A DNA stretch of 64,000 nucleotides, from contig NZ_JBDPMD010000026.1 in NCBI RefSeq assembly GCF_039871875.1, positions 1-64,000 of the forward strand, read 5' to 3'. Positions 22,819 to 31,618 of this stretch are shown in pieces (within the stretch, counting starts at the first letter, position 1; each line of letters opens with the position of its first letter). Made by a program: the position numbers and the translations under genes. The stretch comes from Sphaerisporangium sp039871875 (GTDB taxonomy: Bacteria > Actinomycetota > Actinomycetes > Streptosporangiales > Streptosporangiaceae). The notes beneath the pieces are model-generated. The model did no database searches. It was not told where the DNA came from and saw nothing but the letters and a program-made list of their open reading frames with translations.

Positions 22819-25164
22819 ATGCGGGACTCCGACAGGGCCCGGCCGGCGGGGCGCGCCGCGGCCCGTGATGCGTTCGAGCACGTCCGACGACGTTACTTCG
22901 CGCTTTCGCCCGCCATGCGCCGGGTGATCTTCTTCGTGGTGCTGATCGGCGCCGTCGTCGTGGGTGTTCTGACCGGCGGCTCGCTGTTCACCACGCTCGT
23001 CACTACTTTCTTACTCCTGGGCTTCGCCGAGCTGACCCTGCGTTACCCCCGCGCCGCCGCGACCGTCCTCGTCGTGGTGGCGTGGTCCTGCGCGGTGGTG
23101 GTGGCCGGCAGCTACCTCCAGCCGCACTCCGCGCTGCCCACCTTCTACCTCCTGCTCGGCCTGCTCGTGGGTGTGGCCGCCCACCTCGTCCGGTGGGTCA
23201 CGCCGTGGGTGACCACCGTGGCGTCCCTTGGCGCCGCCGCCATGGTCGCCCTCGCCGTCGCCACGTTCTCGCCCGGCATCGCGGTGTGGGCGGCGTACGG
23301 CGTCGCGGTCGCCGTGCTCGCCTACCGGCTGGTCCAGGCCGGGCAGGTACGGGGCAGGCTCACCGCCCCGGCGCCCGCGTCCCCCCAGGTGGGGCAGCGG
23401 GCCAGGGAGGGCGCCGCCGACCGGGAGCAGCACGAGCGTTCCACGCCGCCGCCCATCTCGGTGGACGAGGCGCTCGGCGAGCTGGAGAGCATGATCGGCC
23501 TGGAGCCGGTCAAGGAGCAGGTGCGCTCGATCGCGGCGTCCATCGAGGCGTCGCGGCTGCGCGCCGAGGCCGGCTACTCCACCGATGCGCCGATGCGCCA
23601 CTTCGTGTTCGTGGGCCCGCCCGGCACCGGCAAGACCTCCGTGGCCCGCACCCTCGCCAAGATCTTCTACGCGTTCGGCCTGCTGGAGACGCCGTACGTC
23701 GTCGAGGCCTCCCGCGCCGACCTGGTCGGCGAGTTCCTCGGCGCCACGGCCATCAAGACCAACGAGCTGGTCGACAGCGCGCTCGGCGGCGTGCTGTTCA
23801 TCGACGAGGCCTACAGCCTGATCAACTCGGCCGAGGGCCAGCCGGACCGCTTCGGCGCCGAGGCCGTGCAGACCCTGCTCAAACGCGCCGAGGACGACCG
23901 CGACCGCCTGATCGTCATCCTGGCCGGCTACGAGAAGGAGATGGCGGGCTTCCTGGCGTCCAACCCCGGCCTGTCGTCGCGCTTCTCCACCCGCGTCAGG
24001 TTCCCCTCGTACTCCCCGGCCGAGCTGGTGCGCGTCACCGAGCTGCTGCGCGCCCGGCGCGGCGAGCGGCTGTCCCCGGACGCCCCGGGGGTGCTGCTCG
24101 GCCTGTTCGAGGACGTCCACCGGCGCGGCCTGATCGACGAGCTCGGCAACGCCCGCTTCGCGCGCAGCCTCGTCGAGACGGCGGCCCAGGCCCGCGACGT
24201 GCGCGTCGTCGGCGCGGGCGGCGCGCCCGAGCGCGAGGACCTCGTCACGACCACCACCGCCGACCTCGTCAAGGCGTTCAACGAGCTGACGGCGCGGTTC
24301 CGCGGTTTCCAGGCCCGGCCGAGCCTTGAGGAGGCACTGGCCGACCTCGACCGCATGGCGGGCCTCGAGCCGGTCAAGCGGCAGGTGCGGGCCATCGCCG
24401 CCCAGTTGCGCATCGCCCGCATGCGCGAGGAGCAGGGCCTGCCCGCGCCGCCCCAGATGCGCCACTTCGTGTTCGTCGGGCCGCCGGGCACCGGCAAGAC
24501 CACGGTGGCCCGGGTGCTCGGCCGCGTCTTCGCGGCCCTCGGCCTGCTGTCCCGGCCGGACGTGGTGGAGGCGTCCCGCGCGGACCTCGTGGGCCAGCAC
24601 CTCGGCGCCACGGCCATCAAGACCAACGAGCTGGTGGACCGCGCGCTCGGCGGCGTGCTGTTCGTCGACGAGGCCTACAGCCTGGTCAACAGCGGGTACC
24701 AGGGCGGCGACGCGTTCGGCACCGAGGCCGTGCAGACCCTGCTCAAGCGGGCCGAGGACGACCGCGAACGGCTGGTCATCATCCTCGCGGGCTACGCCAC
24801 CGAGATGGAGCGGTTCCTCGGCAGCAACCCGGGTCTGGCCAGCAGGTTCGACCAGCGCATCGTGTTCCCGTCCTACCGCCCCGCCGAGCTCACCGAGATC
24901 GCCGCGCTGCTGGCGAGCCGCGCCGGGGACCGGTTCGACGACGCGGCGCTGCGCGACCTCGGCGAGGTGTTCACGTGGGTGTGCGCCGAGGGCCTGATCG
25001 ACGACCTCGGCAACGGCCGGTTCGCCCGCTCCCTGTTCGAGCGCGCCGCCCTGGGCCGCGACGTCCGCCTCGCCGGCCGCGGCGGCACCGCGAGCACCGC
25101 CGAACTCACCACCATCACCAGGGAGGACGTCCGCGTCGCCGTGGACGAACTGGCCGAACGCTGA
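22819..25164 (+). CDS. Membrane-anchored double AAA+ ATPase (CbxX/SpoVK type)
   Basis: A 781-aa protein. Residues about 30-175 contain four or five transmembrane helices. Two CbbX-like AAA+ modules follow, at about 215-480 and 500-781. Module 1 has Walker A GPPGTGKTS (Lys272) and Walker B LFIDEAYS; module 2 has GPPGTGKTT (Lys560) and LFVDEAYS. Both keep the pore-loop region, sensor and arginine-finger segments (NPGLSSRF, NPGLASRF) and are about 60 percent alike by eye, so an internal duplication is likely. CbxX modules remodel protein complexes (Rubisco activase, type VII secretion EccA). ATG start after GGGGAGGCGAA. The target is unknown. A tandem repeat array begins at its stop codon. Confidence 0.85.
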   Translation: MRDSDRARPAGRAAARDAFEHVRRRYFALSPAMRRVIFFVVLIGAVVVGVLTGGSLFTTLVTTFLLLGFAELTLRYPRAAATVLVVVAWSCAVVVAGSYLQPHSALPTFYLLLGLLVGVAAHLVRWVTPWVTTVASLGAAAMVALAVATFSPGIAVWAAYGVAVAVLAYRLVQAGQVRGRLTAPAPASPQVGQRAREGAADREQHERSTPPPISVDEALGELESMIGLEPVKEQVRSIAASIEASRLRAEAGYSTDAPMRHFVFVGPPGTGKTSVARTLAKIFYAFGLLETPYVVEASRADLVGEFLGATAIKTNELVDSALGGVLFIDEAYSLINSAEGQPDRFGAEAVQTLLKRAEDDRDRLIVILAGYEKEMAGFLASNPGLSSRFSTRVRFPSYSPAELVRVTELLRARRGERLSPDAPGVLLGLFEDVHRRGLIDELGNARFARSLVETAAQARDVRVVGAGGAPEREDLVTTTTADLVKAFNELTARFRGFQARPSLEEALADLDRMAGLEPVKRQVRAIAAQLRIARMREEQGLPAPPQMRHFVFVGPPGTGKTTVARVLGRVFAALGLLSRPDVVEASRADLVGQHLGATAIKTNELVDRALGGVLFVDEAYSLVNSGYQGGDAFGTEAVQTLLKRAEDDRERLVIILAGYATEMERFLGSNPGLASRFDQRIVFPSYRPAELTEIAALLASRAGDRFDDAALRDLGEVFTWVCAEGLIDDLGNGRFARSLFERAALGRDVRLAGRGGTASTAELTTITREDVRVAVDELAER

Positions 25165-25500
25165 CCCACACACCGCCGTGGCCGGGGCCGGCGGACGCTG
25201 ACCCGCGCCGCCGTGGCCGGGGGCCGGCGGACGCTGACCCGCGCCGCCGTGGCCGGGGGCCGGCGGACGCTGACCCGCGCCGCCGTAGCCGGGGGCCGGC
25301 GGACGCTGACCCGCGCCGCCGTGGCCGGCGGCCGGCGGACCCTGACCCACGCCGTGGCCGGGCCCGGCGGACCCTGATTCACGCCGCCGTGGCCGGGGCC
25401 GGTGGACGCTGATCCGCGCCGCCGTGGCGGAGCCGGCGGACGCTGATCCATGCCGCTGTGGCGGAGCCGGCCGACGTTGACCCGTGCCGCCGCGGGCGGG
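25161..25500 (+). repeat. Tandem 32-37 bp repeat array, nine full units plus a partial
   Basis: Units begin at about 25161, 25198, 25234, 25270, 25306, 25342, 25374, 25409 and 25443, each starting CTGA and ending GGCGGACG or close. A decayed partial unit runs to 25500. Units 2-5 are 36 bp and nearly identical; later units diverge and shorten to 32-35 bp. The first unit includes the stop codon of the AAA+ gene. There are no unique spacers, so this is not CRISPR. Frames across it read as simple PATAARVSVRR-type repeats and are unlikely to be coding. It may be a variable-number minisatellite or a transcript-stabilising array. Confidence 0.9.
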
Positions 25501-25738
25501 GTGACGGGCGGTCGACCTCCGGCCCTCGGGCCGGGGCGGCTCGCGGCTGAGCCGCGTGGACGGGCGTAATCCCGGGATCGGCGCCGACACCGGGGCCGTT
25601 GACGACTATCTTGTCACCAGACGGTTACAGCATGTAGCAGTATGTGCACGGAGGGACGCGGGAAGGCCCTCGCGGTGCGCGATCCAGCCCGGGACAGGGC
25701 GAACGACAGGTGAGAAGACAGGCGGCGGAAGGGGGGCG

Positions 25739-26722
25739 ATGGCAGGGTTCCTGCTCCGCCGGACGGTCGGCTACCTCGTGCTGATCGCGGTCGCCACCAG
25801 CCTCGCCTACCTGCTGGCGGCCACGGCGCTCGACCCCCGCTCCAACTACGAGGGGCGCAACCCGCCCCCGCCCCCCGCCGTGGTGGACGCCCGGCTCTCC
25901 ATGTACAACCTCAACGACCGCACCCCCCTGCACGAGCGCTACGTGCGCTGGGCCGCCGGCGTGCTGCGCGGCGACTTCGGCCGCACCTGGAACGGCGACC
26001 AGGTCGGCGCCGAGATCGCCCGCCGGGCCGGGGTCACGTTGCGGCTGGTGCTGGCCGGGGTGGTCCTCGGCGGCGTGGCCGGGGTGCTCGCCGGGGCCGC
26101 CGCCGCCGTCCGGCAGTACGGCTGGTTCGACCGCCTGTCGTCGGTCGGGGCGTTCGCCGTGCTCGCCGTGCCGACCGTCGTGCTGGCCAACACGCTGATC
26201 CTCGGCGCCATCTGGGTCAACGACCACATCGGCGCCCAGCTCTTCATGGTCAGCGGCGAGGCCACCCCCGGCCTCTCCGGCGGCACGTGGACCTGGCTGG
26301 CCGACCGCGTCAAGCATCTGATCCTGCCCACCGTCTCGCTCGCGGTGGGCCAGATCGCCGTCTACAGCCGCTACCAGCGCAACATGATGCTCGACGTGCT
26401 GGACGCCGACTTCGTCCGCACCGCGATGGCCAAGGGCCTGCGCAGGCGCACCGCGCTGCTGCGCCACGCCCTGCGCACCGCGCTCATCCCCGCCGTCACC
26501 TACTTCGCGTTCACGTTCGGCTCCCTGCTGGTGGGTGCCACGATCACCGAGTCGGTGTTCGGCTGGCACGGCCTCGGCGAGGAGCTGGTCGCGTCGGTGC
26601 GCGGCAACGACGTCAACACCGTCGCGGCCATCAGTTGCTTCGCGGCGTTCGCCGTCCTGGTCGCGTCGCTGGCCTCCGACGTGCTGCACGCCGTCCTGGA
26701 CCCGAGGGTGCGGGTGTCCTGA
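25739..26722 (+). CDS. Dipeptide/oligopeptide ABC transporter permease (DppB/OppB type)
   Basis: A 327-aa membrane subunit with six predicted helices, N-terminal FLLRRTVGYLVLI and the conserved cytoplasmic loop with FVRTAMAKGLRRR. ATG at 25739 is preceded by AAGGGGGG. It is the first gene of a permease-permease-ATPase-lipoprotein operon. The ATG of the second permease begins 1 nt after its stop. The operon would import peptides or similar small molecules, with nickel and glycosides among known alternatives for this family. The 236 bp upstream, after the tandem repeat, must hold the promoter; TTGACG at 25599 is a possible -35 box without a clear -10 partner. Confidence 0.92.
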   Translation: MAGFLLRRTVGYLVLIAVATSLAYLLAATALDPRSNYEGRNPPPPPAVVDARLSMYNLNDRTPLHERYVRWAAGVLRGDFGRTWNGDQVGAEIARRAGVTLRLVLAGVVLGGVAGVLAGAAAAVRQYGWFDRLSSVGAFAVLAVPTVVLANTLILGAIWVNDHIGAQLFMVSGEATPGLSGGTWTWLADRVKHLILPTVSLAVGQIAVYSRYQRNMMLDVLDADFVRTAMAKGLRRRTALLRHALRTALIPAVTYFAFTFGSLLVGATITESVFGWHGLGEELVASVRGNDVNTVAAISCFAAFAVLVASLASDVLHAVLDPRVRVS

Positions 26723-26723
26723 C

Positions 26724-27632
26724 ATGATCACGCTTGCTGAGGAGGAGTTCGCCGAGGCCGGGGCGGACGCCGCGCGCACCCGCACCCCCACCCGGCTGCG
26801 GGTGGTGGCCCGTCAGTTCCTGAGGGCGCGGCGCGGGCGCGTCGGCGCGGGGCTGCTGCTGTCGATGTTCCTGCTGGCGTTCGCGGGTCCGCTGGTGTCC
26901 CCGTGGGGGCCGGCGGAGCTGGACTTCCAGGCGTTCCTGCAGCCGCCGTCCACCCGCCACTGGTTCGGCACCACGCAGACCGGGGCGGACGTCTACGTGC
27001 TCACCATGCGGGGGGCGCAGAAGTCGCTGACCGTCGGCCTGCTGGTCGCGGTGTTGTCCACCGGCTTCGCCGCGGTGGCGGGGTCGTTCGCGGGTTACTT
27101 CCTCGGCTGGACCGACCGCACGGTGATGTGGGCGACCGACCTGCTGCTGGTGCTGCCGGCGTTCCTGATCCTCGCCATCATGTCCCCGCTGTTCACCGGG
27201 GGGCGCTGGATGCTCTTCGCCATCATGCTGGCGCTTTTCCTGTGGATGGTCACGTCCAAGATCGTCCGCGGCATGACCAAATCGATCAAGGAGCGCGAGT
27301 ACATCAGAGCGGCTCGTTACATGGGGGTCAGCCCGCCGGCGATCATCTTCAGGCACGTCATACCGAACCTCGGCTCGCTGCTGGTGGTGGACGCCACGCT
27401 CAACGTCAGCGCGGCCATCCTCACCGAGACGAGCCTGTCGTACTTCGGGTTCGGCATCCAGCCGCCCGACGTCTCCCTCGGTGGCCTCATCGCCGACGGC
27501 GCCAAGACGGCCATGTACGCCCCGTGGACGTTCTGGTTCGCCGCCGGGGTGCTGGTGGTCACCGTGCTCGCGGTCAACCTCATCGGCGACGCGCTGCGCG
27601 ACGCGCTCGACCCCGCCGGGTGTGCCAGGTGA
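26724..27632 (+). CDS. Dipeptide/oligopeptide ABC transporter permease (DppC/OppC type)
   Basis: A 302-aa second permease. A hydrophilic N-terminal segment precedes the first helix (VGAGLLLSMFLLAFAGPLVSP); the conserved loop contains EYIRAARYMGVS and the ending has SYFGFGIQPPDVSLGGLI. It begins 1 nt after the first permease and its stop overlaps the GTG of the fused ATPase gene (GTGA). It forms the membrane channel together with the first permease. Confidence 0.92.
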   Translation: MITLAEEEFAEAGADAARTRTPTRLRVVARQFLRARRGRVGAGLLLSMFLLAFAGPLVSPWGPAELDFQAFLQPPSTRHWFGTTQTGADVYVLTMRGAQKSLTVGLLVAVLSTGFAAVAGSFAGYFLGWTDRTVMWATDLLLVLPAFLILAIMSPLFTGGRWMLFAIMLALFLWMVTSKIVRGMTKSIKEREYIRAARYMGVSPPAIIFRHVIPNLGSLLVVDATLNVSAAILTETSLSYFGFGIQPPDVSLGGLIADGAKTAMYAPWTFWFAAGVLVVTVLAVNLIGDALRDALDPAGCAR

Positions 27633-29812
27633 CCGGCGTCAGCGGCACCCGGGCCGCCATGGCGGGCCACCCCGAGCCGTGCGCCGAGGGCGCCGCGCCG
27701 GTGCTGGAGGTCAGCGATCTGTCGGTGCGGTTCGGCGGCGTCACCGTGGTGCGCGGCCTCGGCTTCACCCTGCAGGCCGGCGAGGTGCTCGGCGTGGTGG
27801 GGGAGTCGGGGGCCGGCAAGTCGGCCGCCGCGCTCGCCGTGATGGGCCTCCTGCCCCGGCAGGCGCGGGTGAGCGGGTCGGTGCGGCTGCACGGCACCGA
27901 GCTGGTCGGCGTGCCGGACAAGCACCTCGCGGCGTTCCGCGGCCGGGCCATCTCCATGGTCTTCCAGGACCCCCTGTCCGCGCTCACCCCCGTCTACCGC
28001 GTCGGCGACCAGATCGCCGAGGCCGTGCGCGTGCACCAGCCGGTGAGCAGGCGCGCGGCGGCCGAGCGGGCCGTCGAGCTGCTCGACCTCGTGGGCATTC
28101 CCGACCCCCGCCGCCGCGCCAGGGCGTTCCCCCACGAGTTCTCCGGCGGCATGCGGCAGCGCGCCGTGATCGCCATGGCCATCGCCAACGACCCGGACGT
28201 CATCATCTGCGACGAGCCGACCACCGCCCTCGACGTCACCATCCAGGCACAGGTCATCGAGCTGCTCAAGCGCGCCAGAGCCGAGACCGGCGCCGCCATC
28301 GTGCTCATCTCCCACGACCTGGGCGTGGTCGCGGGCCTGGCCGACCGCGTCCTCGTCATGTACGCCGGCCGCGCCGTGGAGGTCGGCCCGGCCCGCGAGG
28401 TGTACGAACGCCCCCGCATGCCCTACACCATCGGCCTCCTCGGCTCCGTCCCCCGGGTGGACGCCGGCCGCGAACTTCCCCTGACCCCGATCGAGGGCGG
28501 CCCGCCGTCCCCCGCCGCCCTTCCCCCGGGCTGCCCCTTCGAGCCCCGCTGCCCCGCCCGCGTCCCCGGCTGCCGCGACGCCGAGCCGCCGCTGCGCGAA
28601 CTCGCGCCGCGCCACCGCGCGGCGTGCGTACGCGCCGGCGACCTCTCGCCGGCCGAGCTCACGCCCGGCCGCGGTGCGGCGTGCGCGGGGGCCGGCGAGC
28701 CGTCGTCCTCCTCGTCCGTCCCGGACGCCGGGAGCCGGGCGCCGCGGGCGGTCCGGCCGGTGGTGCTGAAGGTCGAGGGGCTGGTGAAGCACCATCCGCT
28801 GGTGCGGGGGACGGTGTTGCGGCGCCGGACGGGCACGGTGCACGCGGTGGACGGGGTCGGGTTCGACATCCGTGAGGGGGAGACGCTCGGTCTGGTGGGG
28901 GAGTCGGGGTGCGGCAAGACCACGACCCTCATGCAGATCCTTGAGCTCACCGCGCCGCAGGAGGGACGGGTCACTGTGTTCGGCAGGGACGCGGCCACGC
29001 TGACCCCCCGTGAGCGCATGTCCGTGCGGGCCCGCATGCAGGTGGTCTTCCAGGACCCGCTGGCGTCCCTGGACCCCCGCATGACCGTGCACGACATCGT
29101 GGCCGAGCCCTTGGTCACCCACGGCCGCGGCGACGTCGCGGGGCGGGTGCGGCGGTTGTTGCGGCTGGTCGGGCTGGACCCCGCGGACGCCGCCCGGTAC
29201 CCCCGCCACTTCTCCGGCGGCCAGCGCCAGCGCGTCGCCATCGCGCGGGCCCTCGCCCTGGAGCCGCGGCTGGTGGTGCTGGACGAGCCGGTGTCGGCGC
29301 TGGACGTCTCCGTGCGGGCCGGGGTGATCAACCTGCTGGAGTCGCTGCGCGACCGGCTCGGGTTGTCCTACCTGTTCGTCGCGCACGACCTCGCCGTGGT
29401 GCGGCACATCGCCGACCGGGTGGCCGTCATGTACATGGGCCGCATCGCCGAGATCGGCCCGGTCGAGCACGTGTACGGCGCCCCTGCGCACCCGTACACC
29501 GAGGCCCTGCTGTCGGCCGTGCCGATCCCCGACCCCCGCAAGGAGCGGGAGCGGCGCAGGATCCTGCTGGAGGGCGAGGTGCCGAGCCCGGCGCGGCCCC
29601 CCTCCGGCTGCCGGTTCCGCGGCCGCTGCCCGACCTACAAGATCCTCCCGGAGTCCCTGCGCGCGCGCTGCGCCGAGGAGCGGCCCGAGATCCGCCCCGT
29701 CGGGGTGGACGACGAGCACGGGGCGGCCTGCCATTACCCCGGATCGCCCGCGAACTCCCGCCCCGGGCCGATCACCCCGGACCCCCCGGGCACCACTGGC
29801 CCGGGCCGATGA
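27629..29812 (+). CDS. Fused dipeptide ABC transporter ATPase (DppD-DppF type)
   Basis: A 727-aa protein with two complete ABC modules in one chain. Module 1 (about 20-340) has Walker A GESGAGKS, signature FSGGMRQR and Walker B VIICDEPTTALD. Module 2 (about 385-700) has GESGCGKT, FSGGQRQR and LVVLDEPVSALD. Each module ends with the oligopeptide-type C-terminal region with paired cysteines (GCPFEPRCP and GCRFRGRCP). Most systems encode DppD and DppF separately; fusion ensures a 1:1 heterodimer. GTG start overlaps the second permease stop. An Ala/Ser-rich linker of about 40 residues joins the halves. Confidence 0.92.
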   Translation: MTGVSGTRAAMAGHPEPCAEGAAPVLEVSDLSVRFGGVTVVRGLGFTLQAGEVLGVVGESGAGKSAAALAVMGLLPRQARVSGSVRLHGTELVGVPDKHLAAFRGRAISMVFQDPLSALTPVYRVGDQIAEAVRVHQPVSRRAAAERAVELLDLVGIPDPRRRARAFPHEFSGGMRQRAVIAMAIANDPDVIICDEPTTALDVTIQAQVIELLKRARAETGAAIVLISHDLGVVAGLADRVLVMYAGRAVEVGPAREVYERPRMPYTIGLLGSVPRVDAGRELPLTPIEGGPPSPAALPPGCPFEPRCPARVPGCRDAEPPLRELAPRHRAACVRAGDLSPAELTPGRGAACAGAGEPSSSSSVPDAGSRAPRAVRPVVLKVEGLVKHHPLVRGTVLRRRTGTVHAVDGVGFDIREGETLGLVGESGCGKTTTLMQILELTAPQEGRVTVFGRDAATLTPRERMSVRARMQVVFQDPLASLDPRMTVHDIVAEPLVTHGRGDVAGRVRRLLRLVGLDPADAARYPRHFSGGQRQRVAIARALALEPRLVVLDEPVSALDVSVRAGVINLLESLRDRLGLSYLFVAHDLAVVRHIADRVAVMYMGRIAEIGPVEHVYGAPAHPYTEALLSAVPIPDPRKERERRRILLEGEVPSPARPPSGCRFRGRCPTYKILPESLRARCAEERPEIRPVGVDDEHGAACHYPGSPANSRPGPITPDPPGTTGPGR

Positions 29813-29825
29813 ACGTGGAGGAATC

Positions 29826-31568
29826 GTGACAACAACCCGGAGGTCGGCGCCCGGCGTCCCCCGGTGGGCACGCCGGGCCGCGGCGGCGCTCGCGCTCGCC
29901 GCCGCCCTGCCGCTCGGCCCGGCCGCCTGCGGCGACGGCGAGCGGGGGGAGGGGCGGCCGGCGGGGGCCGCGCGGCAGGCGATCAAGGCGTACGACATCA
30001 ACCCGGTGCCGCGGGCCCGCGTGCGCGACGGCGGCACCCTGCAGTGGGGGCTCACCGAGTTCCCGACCCAGTGGAACCTCAACCACGTGGACGGCAACCT
30101 CGCCGAGGTCAAGAAGGTCGTCGACGCGCTGATGCCCGCCGCGTTCCGCGCCGACGAGAAGGCCGCGCCGTCGCCCAACACCGCCTACGTCACCGACGCG
30201 CGGGTGACCGCCACCAGCCCCCGCCAGGTGGTGACGTACACGCTCAACCCCAAGGCCCGGTGGTCGGACGGCACGCCCATCACCTGGCAGGACTACCACG
30301 CCCAGTGGAAGGCCATGAGCGGCGCGAACCCCGACTTCCACGTGGCCTCGACCACCGGCTACCAGGACATCGCCTCGGTGGCCCGGGGTGAGGGCCGGCA
30401 CGAGGTGGAGGTGACGTTCCAGACGCCGTTCTCCGAGTGGCAGTCGCTGTTCTGGCCGCTGTACCCCCGGTCGGCCAACGCCACCCCCCAGGCGTTCAAC
30501 ACGGGCTGGCTGAACCAGATCCCCGTCACCGCGGGGCCGTTCCGCTTCGCGGCGTTCGACCAGACGGCCAAGACCATCACGATCGTCCGCGACGAGCGGT
30601 GGTGGGGCGACCGCGCCAAGCTCGACAAGATCATTTTCCGGGCGCTGGACGGCGACGCGCTGGTGGGGGCGTTCACCAACGGCGAGCTGGACGTCTTCGA
30701 CATCGGCCCCTCCGCGCCCGACTACGCGCGGGCCAGGGGCGCCAAGGGGGCGGTGATCCGGCAGGCCGCCGGCCCCGACTTCCGGCACTTCACCTTCAAC
30801 GGCGAGAGCCCGGCCCTGTCGGACGTCCGGGTCCGCCAGGCCATCGCGCTCGGCCTGGACCGCGACGCCATCACCCGGTCCGATCTGCAGGGCCTCGGGT
30901 GGAAGGGGGCGCTGCTCGGCAACCACTTCTTCATGAACACCCAGGAGGGCTACCAGGACAACTCCGGCGGTCTCGGGGCGTACGACCCGGCGCGGGCGGA
31001 GCGCTTGCTGGACGAGGCGGGCTGGCGGCGGGCGAGCCCCACGCGGCGGCGGGGCGGGCAGGAGCTGACCGTGCGGTTCGTGGTGCCGGCCGGGCTCCAG
31101 CTCAGCAAGGCCGAAGGGGAGCTGACGCGGGCCATGCTCGAACGCATCGGGGTGAAGGTCACGATCCAGGCGGTGCCGGGGGACGACTTCTTCGGCAAGT
31201 ACATCATCCCCGGCAACTTCGACATCGCGCCGTTCTCCTACATCGGCACGCCGTTCCCGATCTCCAGCAGCTACGCCACGTACGCGGGCGCCGTGAAGGG
31301 CTCCGACGGCAAGCCCCGCTGGAACGCCAACTTCGGCCGCTCGGGCAGCGCCGAGATCGACGCGGCGATGCGCCGGGCGTCGTCCTTCCTGGACCCCGAG
31401 CGCGCCCGCGCCGAGGCCAACGAGGCGGACCGCATGGTCTGGCGCGAGGTCAACGTCCTGCCGCTGTACCAGCGCCCGCAGAACTGGGGTGTCAAGGCGT
31501 CCCTCGCCAACATCGGCGCCCCCGGCTTCTACACCCTCCGCTACGCCGACATCGGCTTCACCGCCTGA
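29826..31568 (+). CDS. Peptide-family 5 ABC substrate-binding lipoprotein
   Basis: A 580-aa periplasmic-binding-protein-like component of the peptide operon, last in order. The N-terminus has RR plus a hydrophobic segment and a lipobox-like GPAAC with Cys35 (Pro at -3 is atypical). The SBP5 core carries FNGESPALSDVRVRQAIALGLDRDAI-like family motifs in the central region. GTG at 29826 follows a strong GGAGG. In mycobacteria related proteins import glutathione or peptides. The ligand cannot be read from sequence. Confidence 0.92.
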   Translation: MTTTRRSAPGVPRWARRAAAALALAAALPLGPAACGDGERGEGRPAGAARQAIKAYDINPVPRARVRDGGTLQWGLTEFPTQWNLNHVDGNLAEVKKVVDALMPAAFRADEKAAPSPNTAYVTDARVTATSPRQVVTYTLNPKARWSDGTPITWQDYHAQWKAMSGANPDFHVASTTGYQDIASVARGEGRHEVEVTFQTPFSEWQSLFWPLYPRSANATPQAFNTGWLNQIPVTAGPFRFAAFDQTAKTITIVRDERWWGDRAKLDKIIFRALDGDALVGAFTNGELDVFDIGPSAPDYARARGAKGAVIRQAAGPDFRHFTFNGESPALSDVRVRQAIALGLDRDAITRSDLQGLGWKGALLGNHFFMNTQEGYQDNSGGLGAYDPARAERLLDEAGWRRASPTRRRGGQELTVRFVVPAGLQLSKAEGELTRAMLERIGVKVTIQAVPGDDFFGKYIIPGNFDIAPFSYIGTPFPISSSYATYAGAVKGSDGKPRWNANFGRSGSAEIDAAMRRASSFLDPERARAEANEADRMVWREVNVLPLYQRPQNWGVKASLANIGAPGFYTLRYADIGFTA

Positions 31569-31618
31569 CCGCCGCACGGGCGGCGCCGGATTCGCCGCAC
31601 GGGTGTGGAAGGAGGGGC

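Noticed and set aside
24873..25451. Long frame on the minus strand coding Pro/Ala/Arg/Val repeats across the tandem array
   Set aside because: It arises from reading the DNA repeat and the antisense of the AAA+ gene; no ribosome site or domain is present.
25161..25500. Possible CRISPR array
   Set aside because: The repeat units are contiguous with no unique spacers, they vary in length, and no cas gene is in the window.
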